Part shown: positions 7,671 through 17,097 of the stretch, in pieces
Position numbering within the stretch: position 1 is the stretch's first letter
Layout: every line of letters begins with the position of its first letter
Source: SAR116 cluster bacterium AG-390-L20
GTDB taxonomy: Bacteria; Pseudomonadota; Alphaproteobacteria; Puniceispirillales; Marisalimonadaceae
Reading direction: 5' to 3'
Assembly: GCA_003278095.1 (NCBI GenBank)
Contig: QCHB01000005.1
Location: 107,977-164,685, forward strand
Length of the DNA: 56,709 nt
The notes under the pieces: generated by a model
The model's database searches: none
Seen by the model: the letters and a program-made list of their open reading frames with translations, nothing else
Told to the model about the DNA's origin: nothing
Translations under genes and position numbers: made by a program

Positions 7671-8624
7671 ATGTCTTATATACCTCAACATATTCCTGTT
7701 TTGCTCGATGAAGTTGTAAATGCCTTATCAATAAATAATCATGAATATTACATTGATGCCACTTTTGGATTAGGCGGATATACAAAAGCCATTCTAAATA
7801 AAAAGTATTGTAAAGTTATAGCTTTTGATAGAGATCCAGAAGCTAAAATTTTTGCAGAAAAAATTAAAATTGATTTTAAAGATAGATTTTTTTTTAAAAA
7901 TGCAAAATTCTCTCAATTAGTTAGTCTCTTAGATGATTTCAAAATTAAAAAAGTAGCTGGGGTTGTCTTTGATTTAGGTGTGTCCAGTCCCCAATTTGAT
8001 CAAAAGCACAGAGGGTTTTCTCTCAAATTAAACGGTCCACTTGATATGAGAATGTCTAAAGAAGGTCCCACCGCAGAAGAGTTTATAAACCGAGTTGAAG
8101 AAAATACTCTTGCAAACATTATTTATGAACTGGGTGAGGAACCTTATTCGAAAAGAATAGCCAAAAATATTATTCTTGAAAGGTCGAAAGCTTATATAAA
8201 AACAACAGGACAATTAGCAAACATAATAAGAAAATCAATTCCAACATCAAAACAAAAGATAGATGCGGCTACTAAAACTTTTCAAGCAATTCGAATATAT
8301 TTGAATGATGAAATATCAGAGTTAGAACAAGGATTAATCGCTGCTGAGAAAATACTCCAACCTCAAGGTATTTTAGCTGCTGTATCCTTCCATTCTATTG
8401 AAGATAGAATAATAAAAAAGTTCTTTTTAAAATGCGCTAAGAAAGAAAATCATTCACGACATCGTCCTGAATTTCCCAATAGAGATAATAGCCTCGAAAT
8501 CATAACCAAAAAACCAATCTTACCATCAGAAAATGAAATAAAAATCAACAAAAGATCTAGATCAGCTAAATTACGTATTGCAAAAAGAACATTTTTTCCA
8601 TCAGCTTTTGGAGAAACAGTATGA
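7671..8624 (+). CDS. rsmH: 16S rRNA (cytosine-1402-N4)-methyltransferase RsmH
   Basis: SAM-dependent methyltransferase (also MraW) that modifies C1402 in the decoding centre of the 30S subunit. The 317 residues match the family length. Visible motifs are HIPVLLDEV at the start, the SAM-binding DATFGLGGYTKAIL at about 25-40, the FDLGVSSPQFD and RGFSLKLNGPLDMRM blocks, and the C-terminal AVSFHSIEDRIIKKFF. It occupies its standard place between mraZ and ftsL, and its stop overlaps the ftsL start by 4 nt (ATGA), implying translational coupling. Confidence 0.97.
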   Translation: MSYIPQHIPVLLDEVVNALSINNHEYYIDATFGLGGYTKAILNKKYCKVIAFDRDPEAKIFAEKIKIDFKDRFFFKNAKFSQLVSLLDDFKIKKVAGVVFDLGVSSPQFDQKHRGFSLKLNGPLDMRMSKEGPTAEEFINRVEENTLANIIYELGEEPYSKRIAKNIILERSKAYIKTTGQLANIIRKSIPTSKQKIDAATKTFQAIRIYLNDEISELEQGLIAAEKILQPQGILAAVSFHSIEDRIIKKFFLKCAKKENHSRHRPEFPNRDNSLEIITKKPILPSENEIKINKRSRSAKLRIAKRTFFPSAFGETV

Positions 8625-8926
8625 TTAGATATCCATCTTTTATTATTTTCTTTTTGATAGTTTTTGTGGCGATTTCATTATATCAAGTTAAACACCTTAT
8701 AACGCAAAAAGAGCTCGAACTATCTGTAATTAATAAAAATATAATAAGAACTGAAAGTGACTTAAATATATTAAAGGCAGAGCTTAGTTATTTGAAACGC
8801 CCTAAAAGAATAGAAAATTTAGCTAAAAACCAATTAAAATTAAGAGAAATTTCTGCAATTGATATCTGGGATCTACAACACTTAGTAGATGTGACGAAAT
8901 CGATAACTGAAAGTAATGTGAAATGA
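8621..8926 (+). CDS. ftsL: Cell division protein FtsL
   Basis: Short bitopic divisome protein that forms a complex with FtsB and FtsQ and activates FtsWI. The 101 residues hold one transmembrane helix (about 6-23, FIIFFLIVFVAISLY) and a periplasmic leucine-zipper-like coiled coil (about 28-80) ending in the RIENLAKNQLKL pattern typical of FtsL. Sequence is poorly conserved in this family, so the position between rsmH and ftsI carries weight. It overlaps both neighbours by 4 nt. Confidence 0.85.
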   Translation: MIRYPSFIIFFLIVFVAISLYQVKHLITQKELELSVINKNIIRTESDLNILKAELSYLKRPKRIENLAKNQLKLREISAIDIWDLQHLVDVTKSITESNVK

Positions 8927-10623
8927 AAATAAATGGATTTTTACATAATGATTTTTCTATTAAAAATAATTTAAAATTACGCAGAATTAAATTATCAATT
9001 TGTAGTGTATTATTAATTTTTTCTTTTACAATAATTGGGTATAAAACTTTTTCACTAGCCAGTATAACCAAAGCAAATAAAAATCAAATTTCCAGCAAAA
9101 AAAAACAACAAAGTTTATTTTCCAAACTAAATCGCGGAAATATATATGGTCGTAATGGGGAGCTTTTGGCAACTACAATAGATGTAAATAGTCTAAATAT
9201 TAATCCTCAAGAAATTTTAAATAAAAATGAAACGATAAAAAAACTAAATAAAATATTTCCTGAATTAAAAGAAGAAAGTCTCTGGAGAAAATTAAATACA
9301 AAAAAAAGACATGTTAATTTGTTGAGAGAGATTTCACCAAAGCAGCATGTATTATTATTAGAAGAAGGCATTGAAGGGATAAAAATAGAGGCTAAAGATA
9401 AAAGAATTTATCCTAATAATAACTTGGTATCTCATATTTTAGGTGGAACTGATATTGATGGTAAAGGTATCGCTGGAATTGAAAAATCATTTAATGAGAA
9501 ACTACTAAATGGTGAAGATATAACTATTTCAATACATAACGGAATTCAATACATAACAGAAAAAATTATGTCAGAACAAATTAAAAAATTTGATGCTGAA
9601 GGTGGGGCAGGAATAGTAATGAATGCTAAAAATGGAGAAATTTATGCAATAACTTCTCTTCCTGATTATAATGCAAATAATTATAATAATATAAATAATC
9701 AGAATTTATTTAATAAAGCAACAAAAGGTATCTATGAGTTAGGTTCAACTCTAAAACTTATAACCGCAGCTGTGGCGTTTGAAAGTGATCATGTTAAAGA
9801 AAATGATGTTTTTGATGTTTCAACTCCACTGAAAGTATCTTCGAGGACTATAAGAGATTTTCATCCATTAAATTATCGTTTAAATATTCCTGAAGTTATA
9901 GTTCACTCTAGTAACATTGGTTCAGCCAAAATAGCTAAAAAATTTGGAACATCAACACAGTTAAAATATTTAAAATCACTTGGCCTAATGGACAAGCTTG
10001 ATTTAGAAATTCCTGAGTTAGGTAAACCACAGGTTCTTAAAGATGGGAAGTTGTTAACTACCATGACAATATCTTATGGACATGGAATTGCTATAACTCC
10101 TTTGCACCTTGCATCCGCTACTGCAACCATAGTTAATGATGGTGTTAAAATCAAACCAACATTACTAATTTCAAATTCAAAGCTATCGAATAATAGAATA
10201 TTTTCGAGTGAAACCTCAAAAAAAATGAAAAGTATAATGCGACTTGTTGTAAGCAGTAAACATGGAACAGCTAAAAAGGCGCAGGCCACAGGATATTTAG
10301 TTGGAGGCAAGACTGGAACCGCTGAAAAAGTTAATCAAACTGGTGGATATTCAAAGAAACAAAATATCGTAGCTTTTACTGCAGCATATCCTATGAATGA
10401 CCCTCAATTCGTAATTACAATAATGATTGATAATCCGAAAGGACAGAAATTTTCATTTGGTTATAGAACTGCAGGGTGGGTTGCTGCTCCAGTAATTAAA
10501 AGATTAGTAACCAGGATATCACCTATATTAAACATTAAACCTGAAACAAAAGTTTCATCAGATTTTACCAAAGATTTAAATAATTATAAAATACGCGGTA
10601 AGAAAAAGGGAGCAAATTTGTAA
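8923..10623 (+). CDS. ftsI: Septal peptidoglycan transpeptidase FtsI (PBP3)
   Basis: Class B penicillin-binding protein that cross-links septal murein together with FtsW. In 566 residues there is a short cytoplasmic tail, one membrane anchor (about 26-47), the PBP dimerisation domain with RGNIYGRNGELLA, and the transpeptidase domain. The three catalytic motifs are present: S275-T-L-K278 (SxxK), S329-S-N331 (SxN) and K463-T-G (KTG). All are intact, so it should be active and beta-lactam sensitive. The start overlaps ftsL by 4 nt; murE begins 1 nt after its stop. SpoVD-type alternatives are unlikely in this setting. Confidence 0.97.
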   Translation: MKINGFLHNDFSIKNNLKLRRIKLSICSVLLIFSFTIIGYKTFSLASITKANKNQISSKKKQQSLFSKLNRGNIYGRNGELLATTIDVNSLNINPQEILNKNETIKKLNKIFPELKEESLWRKLNTKKRHVNLLREISPKQHVLLLEEGIEGIKIEAKDKRIYPNNNLVSHILGGTDIDGKGIAGIEKSFNEKLLNGEDITISIHNGIQYITEKIMSEQIKKFDAEGGAGIVMNAKNGEIYAITSLPDYNANNYNNINNQNLFNKATKGIYELGSTLKLITAAVAFESDHVKENDVFDVSTPLKVSSRTIRDFHPLNYRLNIPEVIVHSSNIGSAKIAKKFGTSTQLKYLKSLGLMDKLDLEIPELGKPQVLKDGKLLTTMTISYGHGIAITPLHLASATATIVNDGVKIKPTLLISNSKLSNNRIFSSETSKKMKSIMRLVVSSKHGTAKKAQATGYLVGGKTGTAEKVNQTGGYSKKQNIVAFTAAYPMNDPQFVITIMIDNPKGQKFSFGYRTAGWVAAPVIKRLVTRISPILNIKPETKVSSDFTKDLNNYKIRGKKKGANL

Positions 10624-10624
10624 A

Positions 10625-12133
10625 ATGCTTTTGAAAGATTTGATTGAAAAAAATAAAATTACAGAAGACTTGTTGAAAAAGGTTAATAATAAGATTTTAC
10701 ATAATAAAGTTAGGGGTATTTCTTCCAATAGTAAGGAAATTAAAAAAGGTTATATATTTGTTGCAATTAAAGGTAAAAATTTTGATGGAGCCGAATATAT
10801 AGCTGAGGCTGAAAAACTTGGTGCATTTTTAATAATAGCCGAGGAAACATGTAATAAAAAAGTTTTTTCTATTAAAAAAGGAACTGCCAGACAAATATAT
10901 ACGCTATTACTTTCTTCATTTTACATAAAGCAACCAAAACAAATCATTGGGGTAACAGGAACTAATGGAAAAACATCTACAGTTGAATTTTGCCGCCAAT
11001 TATGGGCACTAGCCGGGTGGAAAGCTGCTTCCATGGGAACTCTTGGGACGAAGACTGAAACTGCTATAAATAAAAGTATATATAAAAATAAAGAAGAAAA
11101 TCTGACAACATTTGAACCCTCTGACTTATATAAAAAATTAAATTTTTTAGTCGAAGAAAAAATTTCCCACCTTGCTCTTGAAGCTTCCTCACACGGCATT
11201 GATCAATATAGATTAGATGGCGTCAATTTTTCAGGAGCTGTATTTACAAACCTATCTCATGACCACCTTGATTATCATGGGAATACTGCAAATTATTTTT
11301 TAACTAAAAAAAGACTTTTTACAAAAGTGTTGAAAAATAATTCTGCAGTTTCCATTAATATTGACGATTTATATGGTAAAAAATTGTATGAAGAACTAAA
11401 AGACGCTAATCATTTTATTATCACCTTTGGTCAATGTTCTAAAGCAGATATAAAAATTAAATCTGTTGTACAAAACAAACAAAGTATTGACCTAACTCTA
11501 GAATTTAAAAAACAAAATTTTCAAACTACAATTGGAATGATTGGAAAATTTCAAGTTTATAATGTCTTGGCATCTGCATCTATTTGTATTGCATTAGGTA
11601 TGGATTCAAACTTAGTTTTTAAATCTCTAGGATACCTTAAACCTGCTCGTGGAAGAATGGAGGTTCTCTCAGAAACAAAAAATAACGCATTAGTAATAAT
11701 TGATTATGCACATACACCAGCTGCTCTAAAATCAGCACTAAAATCTATCCAAGAAATAATAGGTAGAGAAAGAATAATAACTTTATTTGGATGCGGAGGA
11801 GATAGAGACAAAAACAAACGTAAAATAATGGGAGAAATTGCTAATGAATATTCGGATATAGTAATAGTTACTGACGACAACCCAAGAAATGAAATTCCTT
11901 CAATTATTAGAAGTGAAATTTTAAGCGGCTGTCCAAATGCTACAGAAATTCCTAACAGAGATAAGGCTATTAAATATGCTGTCTCACAATTAAAAAAAAA
12001 TGATCTTCTACTTATTGCAGGTAAAGGACATGAGACATTTCAAGCAGTCGGAATAGAAACTCTTCCTTTTGATGATTATACTGTCGCTAAAGAAGCTATT
12101 AAAAACATCGAAAAAATTGGAATAATAAATTGA
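10625..12133 (+). CDS. murE: UDP-MurNAc-L-Ala-D-Glu:meso-diaminopimelate ligase MurE
   Basis: ATP-dependent cytoplasmic ligase adding the third residue of the stem peptide. The 502 residues contain the Mur ligase P-loop TGTNGKTS (111-118), LEASSHG, NLSHDHLDYHG, KPARGRME and the C-terminal DDNPR (DNPR at 418-421). In this family DNPR marks meso-diaminopimelate rather than lysine as substrate, so the wall should be the usual Gram-negative DAP type. The stop overlaps the TTG start of murF by 4 nt (TTGA). Confidence 0.97.
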   Translation: MLLKDLIEKNKITEDLLKKVNNKILHNKVRGISSNSKEIKKGYIFVAIKGKNFDGAEYIAEAEKLGAFLIIAEETCNKKVFSIKKGTARQIYTLLLSSFYIKQPKQIIGVTGTNGKTSTVEFCRQLWALAGWKAASMGTLGTKTETAINKSIYKNKEENLTTFEPSDLYKKLNFLVEEKISHLALEASSHGIDQYRLDGVNFSGAVFTNLSHDHLDYHGNTANYFLTKKRLFTKVLKNNSAVSINIDDLYGKKLYEELKDANHFIITFGQCSKADIKIKSVVQNKQSIDLTLEFKKQNFQTTIGMIGKFQVYNVLASASICIALGMDSNLVFKSLGYLKPARGRMEVLSETKNNALVIIDYAHTPAALKSALKSIQEIIGRERIITLFGCGGDRDKNKRKIMGEIANEYSDIVIVTDDNPRNEIPSIIRSEILSGCPNATEIPNRDKAIKYAVSQLKKNDLLLIAGKGHETFQAVGIETLPFDDYTVAKEAIKNIEKIGIIN

Positions 12134-13548
12134 AGCCTTTATGGACAAAAAAAGATTTAATGTTGGCTACCAATGCCCTAGATCCTTCTTCATATTTCCT
12201 CCAAAACTATAATGGGGTTTGTGGAGTGAGTATAGATGACAGAACTATAAATAAAGGTGACTTATTCATAGCCATAATTGGTTATAAATTTGATGGTCAC
12301 GATTTTATAGAAAATGCAATAAAAAAAGGTGCTTATGGAATAATAGTATCTAATAAAATGCTGGCTAATAAATATAAAGCATTATTGGTGAAAGATACTA
12401 CAAAAGCTTTAGAGCAAATTGCAAAATTTTCAAGACATAGATTTAAAGGTGTTACTATTGCAATAACAGGTAGTAGCGGAAAGACGAGTACAAAACACCT
12501 TTTATCTAATACTTTAAAGAAATTTGGTAAAACTCACAATACTCACAAAAATAACAATAATTTAATTGGACTTTCACTCACCTTGTCAAGGCTTCATAAT
12601 GATTATGATTATTGTGTCTTAGAATTAGGGATGAATAATGCTGGAGAAATTCAGAGATTGACTAAAATTGCACTACCAGATATAGCCCTAATAACAAATA
12701 TATCCTGTTCTCACATTCAGAATTTTAAAAATGATAAAGAAATTGCTGATGAAAAAAGTGAGATTTTTTCAACCTTGAATCAAAATGGTACAGCTATAAT
12801 AAATACTGATACATTATGGAGTAAGTATTTAATCAAAAAAGCAAAAAAGGTGTCAGCAAGAATACATTTATTTGGCCACTCTAAATATGCAAATACAAAA
12901 ATTACTAAATTAGTTGACGAACATGAAGGATCAACAATTTATTATGACAAAATAAAAAATTGGCATTTAACAAACCTGAACACAACACAAGCATTAAATG
13001 CCATAGCAACAATTTCAGTTATTAAAGAATTAAGATTATGTACGGTTACCAGTGAAAAAATAATTAGTAGAATAAAACCTCTTGCTGGAAGAGGCGATAA
13101 AATAATTATAAATTATGGTGAAAAAGGTAAAACATATGTAATAGATGATAGTTACAATGCAAATCCTGACTCAATGAAAGCTGCTCTCTCTAATTTTTAT
13201 AAAACAAAGTACAAGTTAAACACTTATAAGACTATTTTAATAATTGGGGACATGCTTGAATTAGGAAAAAATGCAAAAGAAATGCATTTTGAACTTATTC
13301 CAATGATAAAAAAAGTAAATCCTGACCTACTTATAACTGTTGGGCCTTATACAAAGAAAATTAGTAATGAATTACAAGAACTAATTAGTTGCAAATCATA
13401 TTTAACTTTCTCACCTCTTTTAAAAATAGTAACTGAATTTGTAAAACCTAATCAAATTATTCTTGTCAAAGGTTCAAATGGGATTGGACTATGGAATCTA
13501 ATTCCAGTTTTTAGAAATATTAGTCAGGAGAAACATAATGTTGCCTGA
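12130..13548 (+). CDS. murF: UDP-MurNAc-tripeptide:D-Ala-D-Ala ligase MurF
   Basis: Adds the D-Ala-D-Ala dipeptide to complete the UDP-MurNAc pentapeptide. The 472 residues show the N-terminal substrate domain (SIDDRTINKGDLFIA), the ATP-binding GSSGKTS at 114-120, then NKNNNLIG-like and ELGMNNAGEI motifs, and the IDDSYNANPDSMKAAL signature typical of MurF. The start is TTG at 12130, overlapping the murE stop; no better start is in frame nearby. The 3' end overlaps mraY by 11 nt. Confidence 0.95.
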   Translation: MKPLWTKKDLMLATNALDPSSYFLQNYNGVCGVSIDDRTINKGDLFIAIIGYKFDGHDFIENAIKKGAYGIIVSNKMLANKYKALLVKDTTKALEQIAKFSRHRFKGVTIAITGSSGKTSTKHLLSNTLKKFGKTHNTHKNNNNLIGLSLTLSRLHNDYDYCVLELGMNNAGEIQRLTKIALPDIALITNISCSHIQNFKNDKEIADEKSEIFSTLNQNGTAIINTDTLWSKYLIKKAKKVSARIHLFGHSKYANTKITKLVDEHEGSTIYYDKIKNWHLTNLNTTQALNAIATISVIKELRLCTVTSEKIISRIKPLAGRGDKIIINYGEKGKTYVIDDSYNANPDSMKAALSNFYKTKYKLNTYKTILIIGDMLELGKNAKEMHFELIPMIKKVNPDLLITVGPYTKKISNELQELISCKSYLTFSPLLKIVTEFVKPNQIILVKGSNGIGLWNLIPVFRNISQEKHNVA

Positions 13549-14626
13549 TTTTTTTCTTACTTATACTGAATATTTCCAACCTCTTAATTTATTCAAGTAC
13601 ATTACTTTTAGATCTATTGGAGCTTTATTAACAGCGTTATTAATCAGTTTTATTTTTGGTCCAAAAATTATTGCTATATTAAAAAAAATGCAAAAGAAAG
13701 GGCAACCAATAAGATCTGATGGCCCCCAGAGTCATATAATATTTAAAACTGGCACTCCAACGATGGGTGGTTTGTTAATTGTATTGGCTTTTACTACTTC
13801 AACAGTTTTGTGGGCAAAGCTTGATAATGCATATATATGGATAATTTTGGGAGTAGCCATTTCTTTTGGATTTATAGGGCTATTAGATGATTGGATTAAG
13901 GTGTCTAAAATGACAAGTAATGGCTTAAAAAGTTATCAAAAAATTATTCCACAGATTTTTGTTGCTTTAATTGCAGCTTGGTTTATTTCTGAGAACACTC
14001 CTCAAAATTTACAAAATACTTTGTCTATCCCGTTTCTTAAAGAAAGTATTTTCTTTCTAGGAGTTTTATATATGCCTTTCACAATTTTAGTGATTGTGGG
14101 ATCCTCTAACGCAGTAAACTTAACTGATGGCCTTGACGGTTTAGCAATAGTTCCCGTAATGATTGCGGCAAGCTCTTTTGCTATAATTGTTTATTTAACT
14201 GGGCATTTAAATTTTTCTAGTTATTTACAAATCAGTTATGTACCCGGTGTTGGCGAAATAGCAGTTTTTCTAGGAGCAATAATTGGTTCAGGGTTAGGTT
14301 TCTTATGGTTTAATGCTCCACCAGCTATGGTTTTTATGGGAGATACTGGATCATTATCTCTTGGTGGAGTTATAGGTGTCAGTGCTTCAGCATCAAGACA
14401 TGAGTTAGTTTTAATCATTATTGGTGGTCTATTTGTATTAGAAACTATATCTGTGATTGTACAAATAGTTTCTTTCAAGCTTACAGGCAAAAGAATATTT
14501 AGAATGGCACCATTGCACCATCATTTTGAGCAAAAAGGATGGGCTGAGCCCACCATTGTAATTAGGTTTTGGATAATAGCATTAATTTTGGCTTTAATAG
14601 GTCTTTCGACCCTTAAACTAAGGTAA
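13538..14626 (+). CDS. mraY: Phospho-MurNAc-pentapeptide transferase MraY
   Basis: Integral membrane enzyme that moves phospho-MurNAc-pentapeptide to undecaprenyl phosphate, making lipid I. The 362 residues fit the usual 360 and contain about ten transmembrane segments. Catalytic and signature sequences are present: TPTMGGLL, GLLDDWIK with the Asp pair, NLTDGLDGLA, FMGDTGSLSLGG and PLHHHFEQKGW. It begins inside the end of murF (11-nt overlap) and is followed 5 nt later by murD. Confidence 0.98.
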   Translation: MLPDFFLTYTEYFQPLNLFKYITFRSIGALLTALLISFIFGPKIIAILKKMQKKGQPIRSDGPQSHIIFKTGTPTMGGLLIVLAFTTSTVLWAKLDNAYIWIILGVAISFGFIGLLDDWIKVSKMTSNGLKSYQKIIPQIFVALIAAWFISENTPQNLQNTLSIPFLKESIFFLGVLYMPFTILVIVGSSNAVNLTDGLDGLAIVPVMIAASSFAIIVYLTGHLNFSSYLQISYVPGVGEIAVFLGAIIGSGLGFLWFNAPPAMVFMGDTGSLSLGGVIGVSASASRHELVLIIIGGLFVLETISVIVQIVSFKLTGKRIFRMAPLHHHFEQKGWAEPTIVIRFWIIALILALIGLSTLKLR

Positions 14627-14631
14627 AGATA

Positions 14632-15954
14632 TTGAATAGTATTATTAATTATAAAAATCAGGATGTTGGAATTTTAGGACTGGGTTTATCTGGTTTAGCT
14701 GCTGCAAGAGTTTTGTTAAATTCAAAGGCTAATATTTTTGTTTTTGATGATAAAAAAGAAAAACCGTCTATTATAAAAAAAAGCAATTGGATTAATTACA
14801 ATTATTGGCCATGGGAAAGTATAAAAACATTAGTAGTTAGCCCTGGGATACCTATAAATAATAAAGAAAAGCACAATGCAATAAAGCTTGCTATTGATAA
14901 CAAAGTCAAAATTATTAACGATATTGACCTGTTTGTAGAAATTTATCCTAAAGCTAAGATAATCGGCATAACGGGTACAAATGGAAAGTCAACAACAGCT
15001 GCTTTATTATTTCATATTTTAAAATTTAATAAAATTAAAAGTGTTATCTGTGGTAATTTTGGTATCCCTGCATGTTCCATAAACGACCCTGGAGAAAATG
15101 GAGTAATAATTCTCGAATTGTCAAGTTATCAATTAGATGGTGCAAAAAATTTATCTTTAGATATTGCTACTATTATAAATATAACACCTGATCATTTAGA
15201 TTATCATGAGACTTTTGATAGATATGTATCTAGTAAATTAAAAATTATTAACTTTTTAAAAACAAATGGAATATTTATTTATGATAAAAGTAATAAATTA
15301 TTAAATAAAATCATTGATGCAAATAAATTTAACTCTTTAAAGTTTTCAAGTGTAAATGAAAAGGAAGCAAAAGATTTTATTAATGATAATAATTATTTAA
15401 AAGGAACTCATAACGCAATTAACGCTTCAATAGCTATATCAATAGCGAAAAAGTTAAATATTAATGATAATAAAATAGAATTAGCAATTAAGCGTTTTGA
15501 AGGATTATCCCACAGGATGGAACCTTTATATATTTCTAGCAATTTTAAAATTATTAATGACAGTAAATCAACAAATGGCGAGTCTACAGCTGCTGCATTA
15601 AAATCGTTTAGTAACATATTTTGGATAGTGGGTGGAAAACCCAAAAATGATGGGATAGGTCACGCAAAGAATTTTTTGGATAAAGTTGTAGAGGTTTTTT
15701 TAATAGGAAATTCAACAAAGTATTTTTCAGATGAAATTTTAAAATTTAATGAAAACATTCCAATAAACGAATGTATCACATTAGAAAAGGCAACAATACT
15801 AGCCATTAAAAAAAGTAAAATGTCGAAATTAAAAAATTATGTAATTTTACTATCTCCATCAGCAGCAAGTTTTGATCAATTTAAAAGCTTTGAAGATCGA
15901 GGTAATCAATTTAAAAAAATTATAAGCCAGCAAATTGAACAAGGTATAGTCTAA
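14632..15954 (+). CDS. murD: UDP-MurNAc-L-alanine:D-glutamate ligase MurD
   Basis: Cytoplasmic ATP-dependent ligase adding D-Glu to UDP-MurNAc-L-Ala. The 440 residues begin with the Rossmann-like GILGLGLSGLAAA, then the P-loop GTNGKST (115-121), ELSSYQLD, NITPDHLDYH, and the C-terminal LSPSAASFDQFKSFEDRG signature that identifies MurD. The start is TTG at 14632, with AAGGTAAAG just upstream as ribosome binding site. ftsW starts at the base after its stop. Confidence 0.96.
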   Translation: MNSIINYKNQDVGILGLGLSGLAAARVLLNSKANIFVFDDKKEKPSIIKKSNWINYNYWPWESIKTLVVSPGIPINNKEKHNAIKLAIDNKVKIINDIDLFVEIYPKAKIIGITGTNGKSTTAALLFHILKFNKIKSVICGNFGIPACSINDPGENGVIILELSSYQLDGAKNLSLDIATIINITPDHLDYHETFDRYVSSKLKIINFLKTNGIFIYDKSNKLLNKIIDANKFNSLKFSSVNEKEAKDFINDNNYLKGTHNAINASIAISIAKKLNINDNKIELAIKRFEGLSHRMEPLYISSNFKIINDSKSTNGESTAAALKSFSNIFWIVGGKPKNDGIGHAKNFLDKVVEVFLIGNSTKYFSDEILKFNENIPINECITLEKATILAIKKSKMSKLKNYVILLSPSAASFDQFKSFEDRGNQFKKIISQQIEQGIV

Positions 15955-17097
15955 ATGAAAATAACACGTTCAGATAGATCTAACATGGCACTTTGGTGGT
16001 GGACAATAGATAGATATATGCTGACATGTTTTTTTACTTTAATAATTTTTGGTATATTTTTAGTTATGGCTTCAAGTCAACATTTAGCTGAAAGCCTTAA
16101 CATATCGTCACATCATTTTACAATTAGACATTTATTATTCGGATCACTTAGTATTCCAATTATAATATTTTTCTCAATTTTGAATGAAAAACAAATTAAG
16201 GTTTTTTGCATATTAGGGCTTTTTGTTTGTATTAGTTTATTACTATTTATTTTGATTGGAGGAGAGAGGATAAAAGGTGCTCAAAGATGGTTTTATATTG
16301 GAGGTTTTAGCTTTCAACCAAGTGAAGTATGTAAACCATTTTTTGTAATATTTAATGCGTGGATTTTAAGTCTATGGGTTGAAAAATCAATGTCTGCAGC
16401 TTGGATGTGGTCAATTACTTCTATAATAATCATATCAACTCTTTTATTACTACAGCCAGATTTAGGTATGACAATAATTATGATTTTTACTTGGGGTTTC
16501 CAACTGTTTATTACAGGAATACCTCTTATGATTATTTTACTTCTTATATTAGCATTTCCAATATTTATGATATTTGCTTACCAAAATTTTACCCATGTTA
16601 AAATAAGAATTGATAACTTTATTGAAGGCAAAGCATATCAAGTTTCAAAGTCACTACAGTCATTTGAATCTGGTGGTTTTTGGGGGAAAGGCCCAGGAGA
16701 AGGTTTTTACAAAAAGTCTTTGCCAGATGCACATTCTGATTTTGTTTTTGCAGTAGCTGCTGAAGAGTATGGTGTTTTAATATGTTGTGGAATTATAACA
16801 ATATACTGTCTAATTGTATTAAGATCATTTTTGTACACTTTAAAAATTAATAATTTGTTTTTTGTTCTTTCCATAAGTGGTCTTGCTTTTCAATTTGGCT
16901 TTCAATCATTAATACATTTGGCAAGTAACACAGATCTTATTCCCACTAAAGGTATGACCTTACCTTTTCTATCCTATGGTGGATCGTCAATTTTGGCATC
17001 AGCTATTACAGCTGGAATTCTTTTGTCCTTCACCAGAAAAAATATTTCATTTGAGACTTTAAATGAAAAACTTTACGAGAATAAAAATAATGAATAA
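15955..17097 (+). CDS. ftsW: Septal peptidoglycan polymerase FtsW (SEDS family)
   Basis: Multi-spanning glycosyltransferase that polymerises lipid II at the septum with FtsI. The 380 residues hold about ten membrane segments and the SEDS landmarks GAQRWFYIGGFSFQPSE, LLLQPDLGMT, then GGFWGKGPGEG, LPDAHSDFVFAV-EE and the C-terminal GMTLPFLSYGGSS. Alternative membership (RodA) is unlikely because it lies between murD and murG in the division cluster. The stop overlaps the murG start by 8 nt. Confidence 0.96.
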   Translation: MKITRSDRSNMALWWWTIDRYMLTCFFTLIIFGIFLVMASSQHLAESLNISSHHFTIRHLLFGSLSIPIIIFFSILNEKQIKVFCILGLFVCISLLLFILIGGERIKGAQRWFYIGGFSFQPSEVCKPFFVIFNAWILSLWVEKSMSAAWMWSITSIIIISTLLLLQPDLGMTIIMIFTWGFQLFITGIPLMIILLLILAFPIFMIFAYQNFTHVKIRIDNFIEGKAYQVSKSLQSFESGGFWGKGPGEGFYKKSLPDAHSDFVFAVAAEEYGVLICCGIITIYCLIVLRSFLYTLKINNLFFVLSISGLAFQFGFQSLIHLASNTDLIPTKGMTLPFLSYGGSSILASAITAGILLSFTRKNISFETLNEKLYENKNNE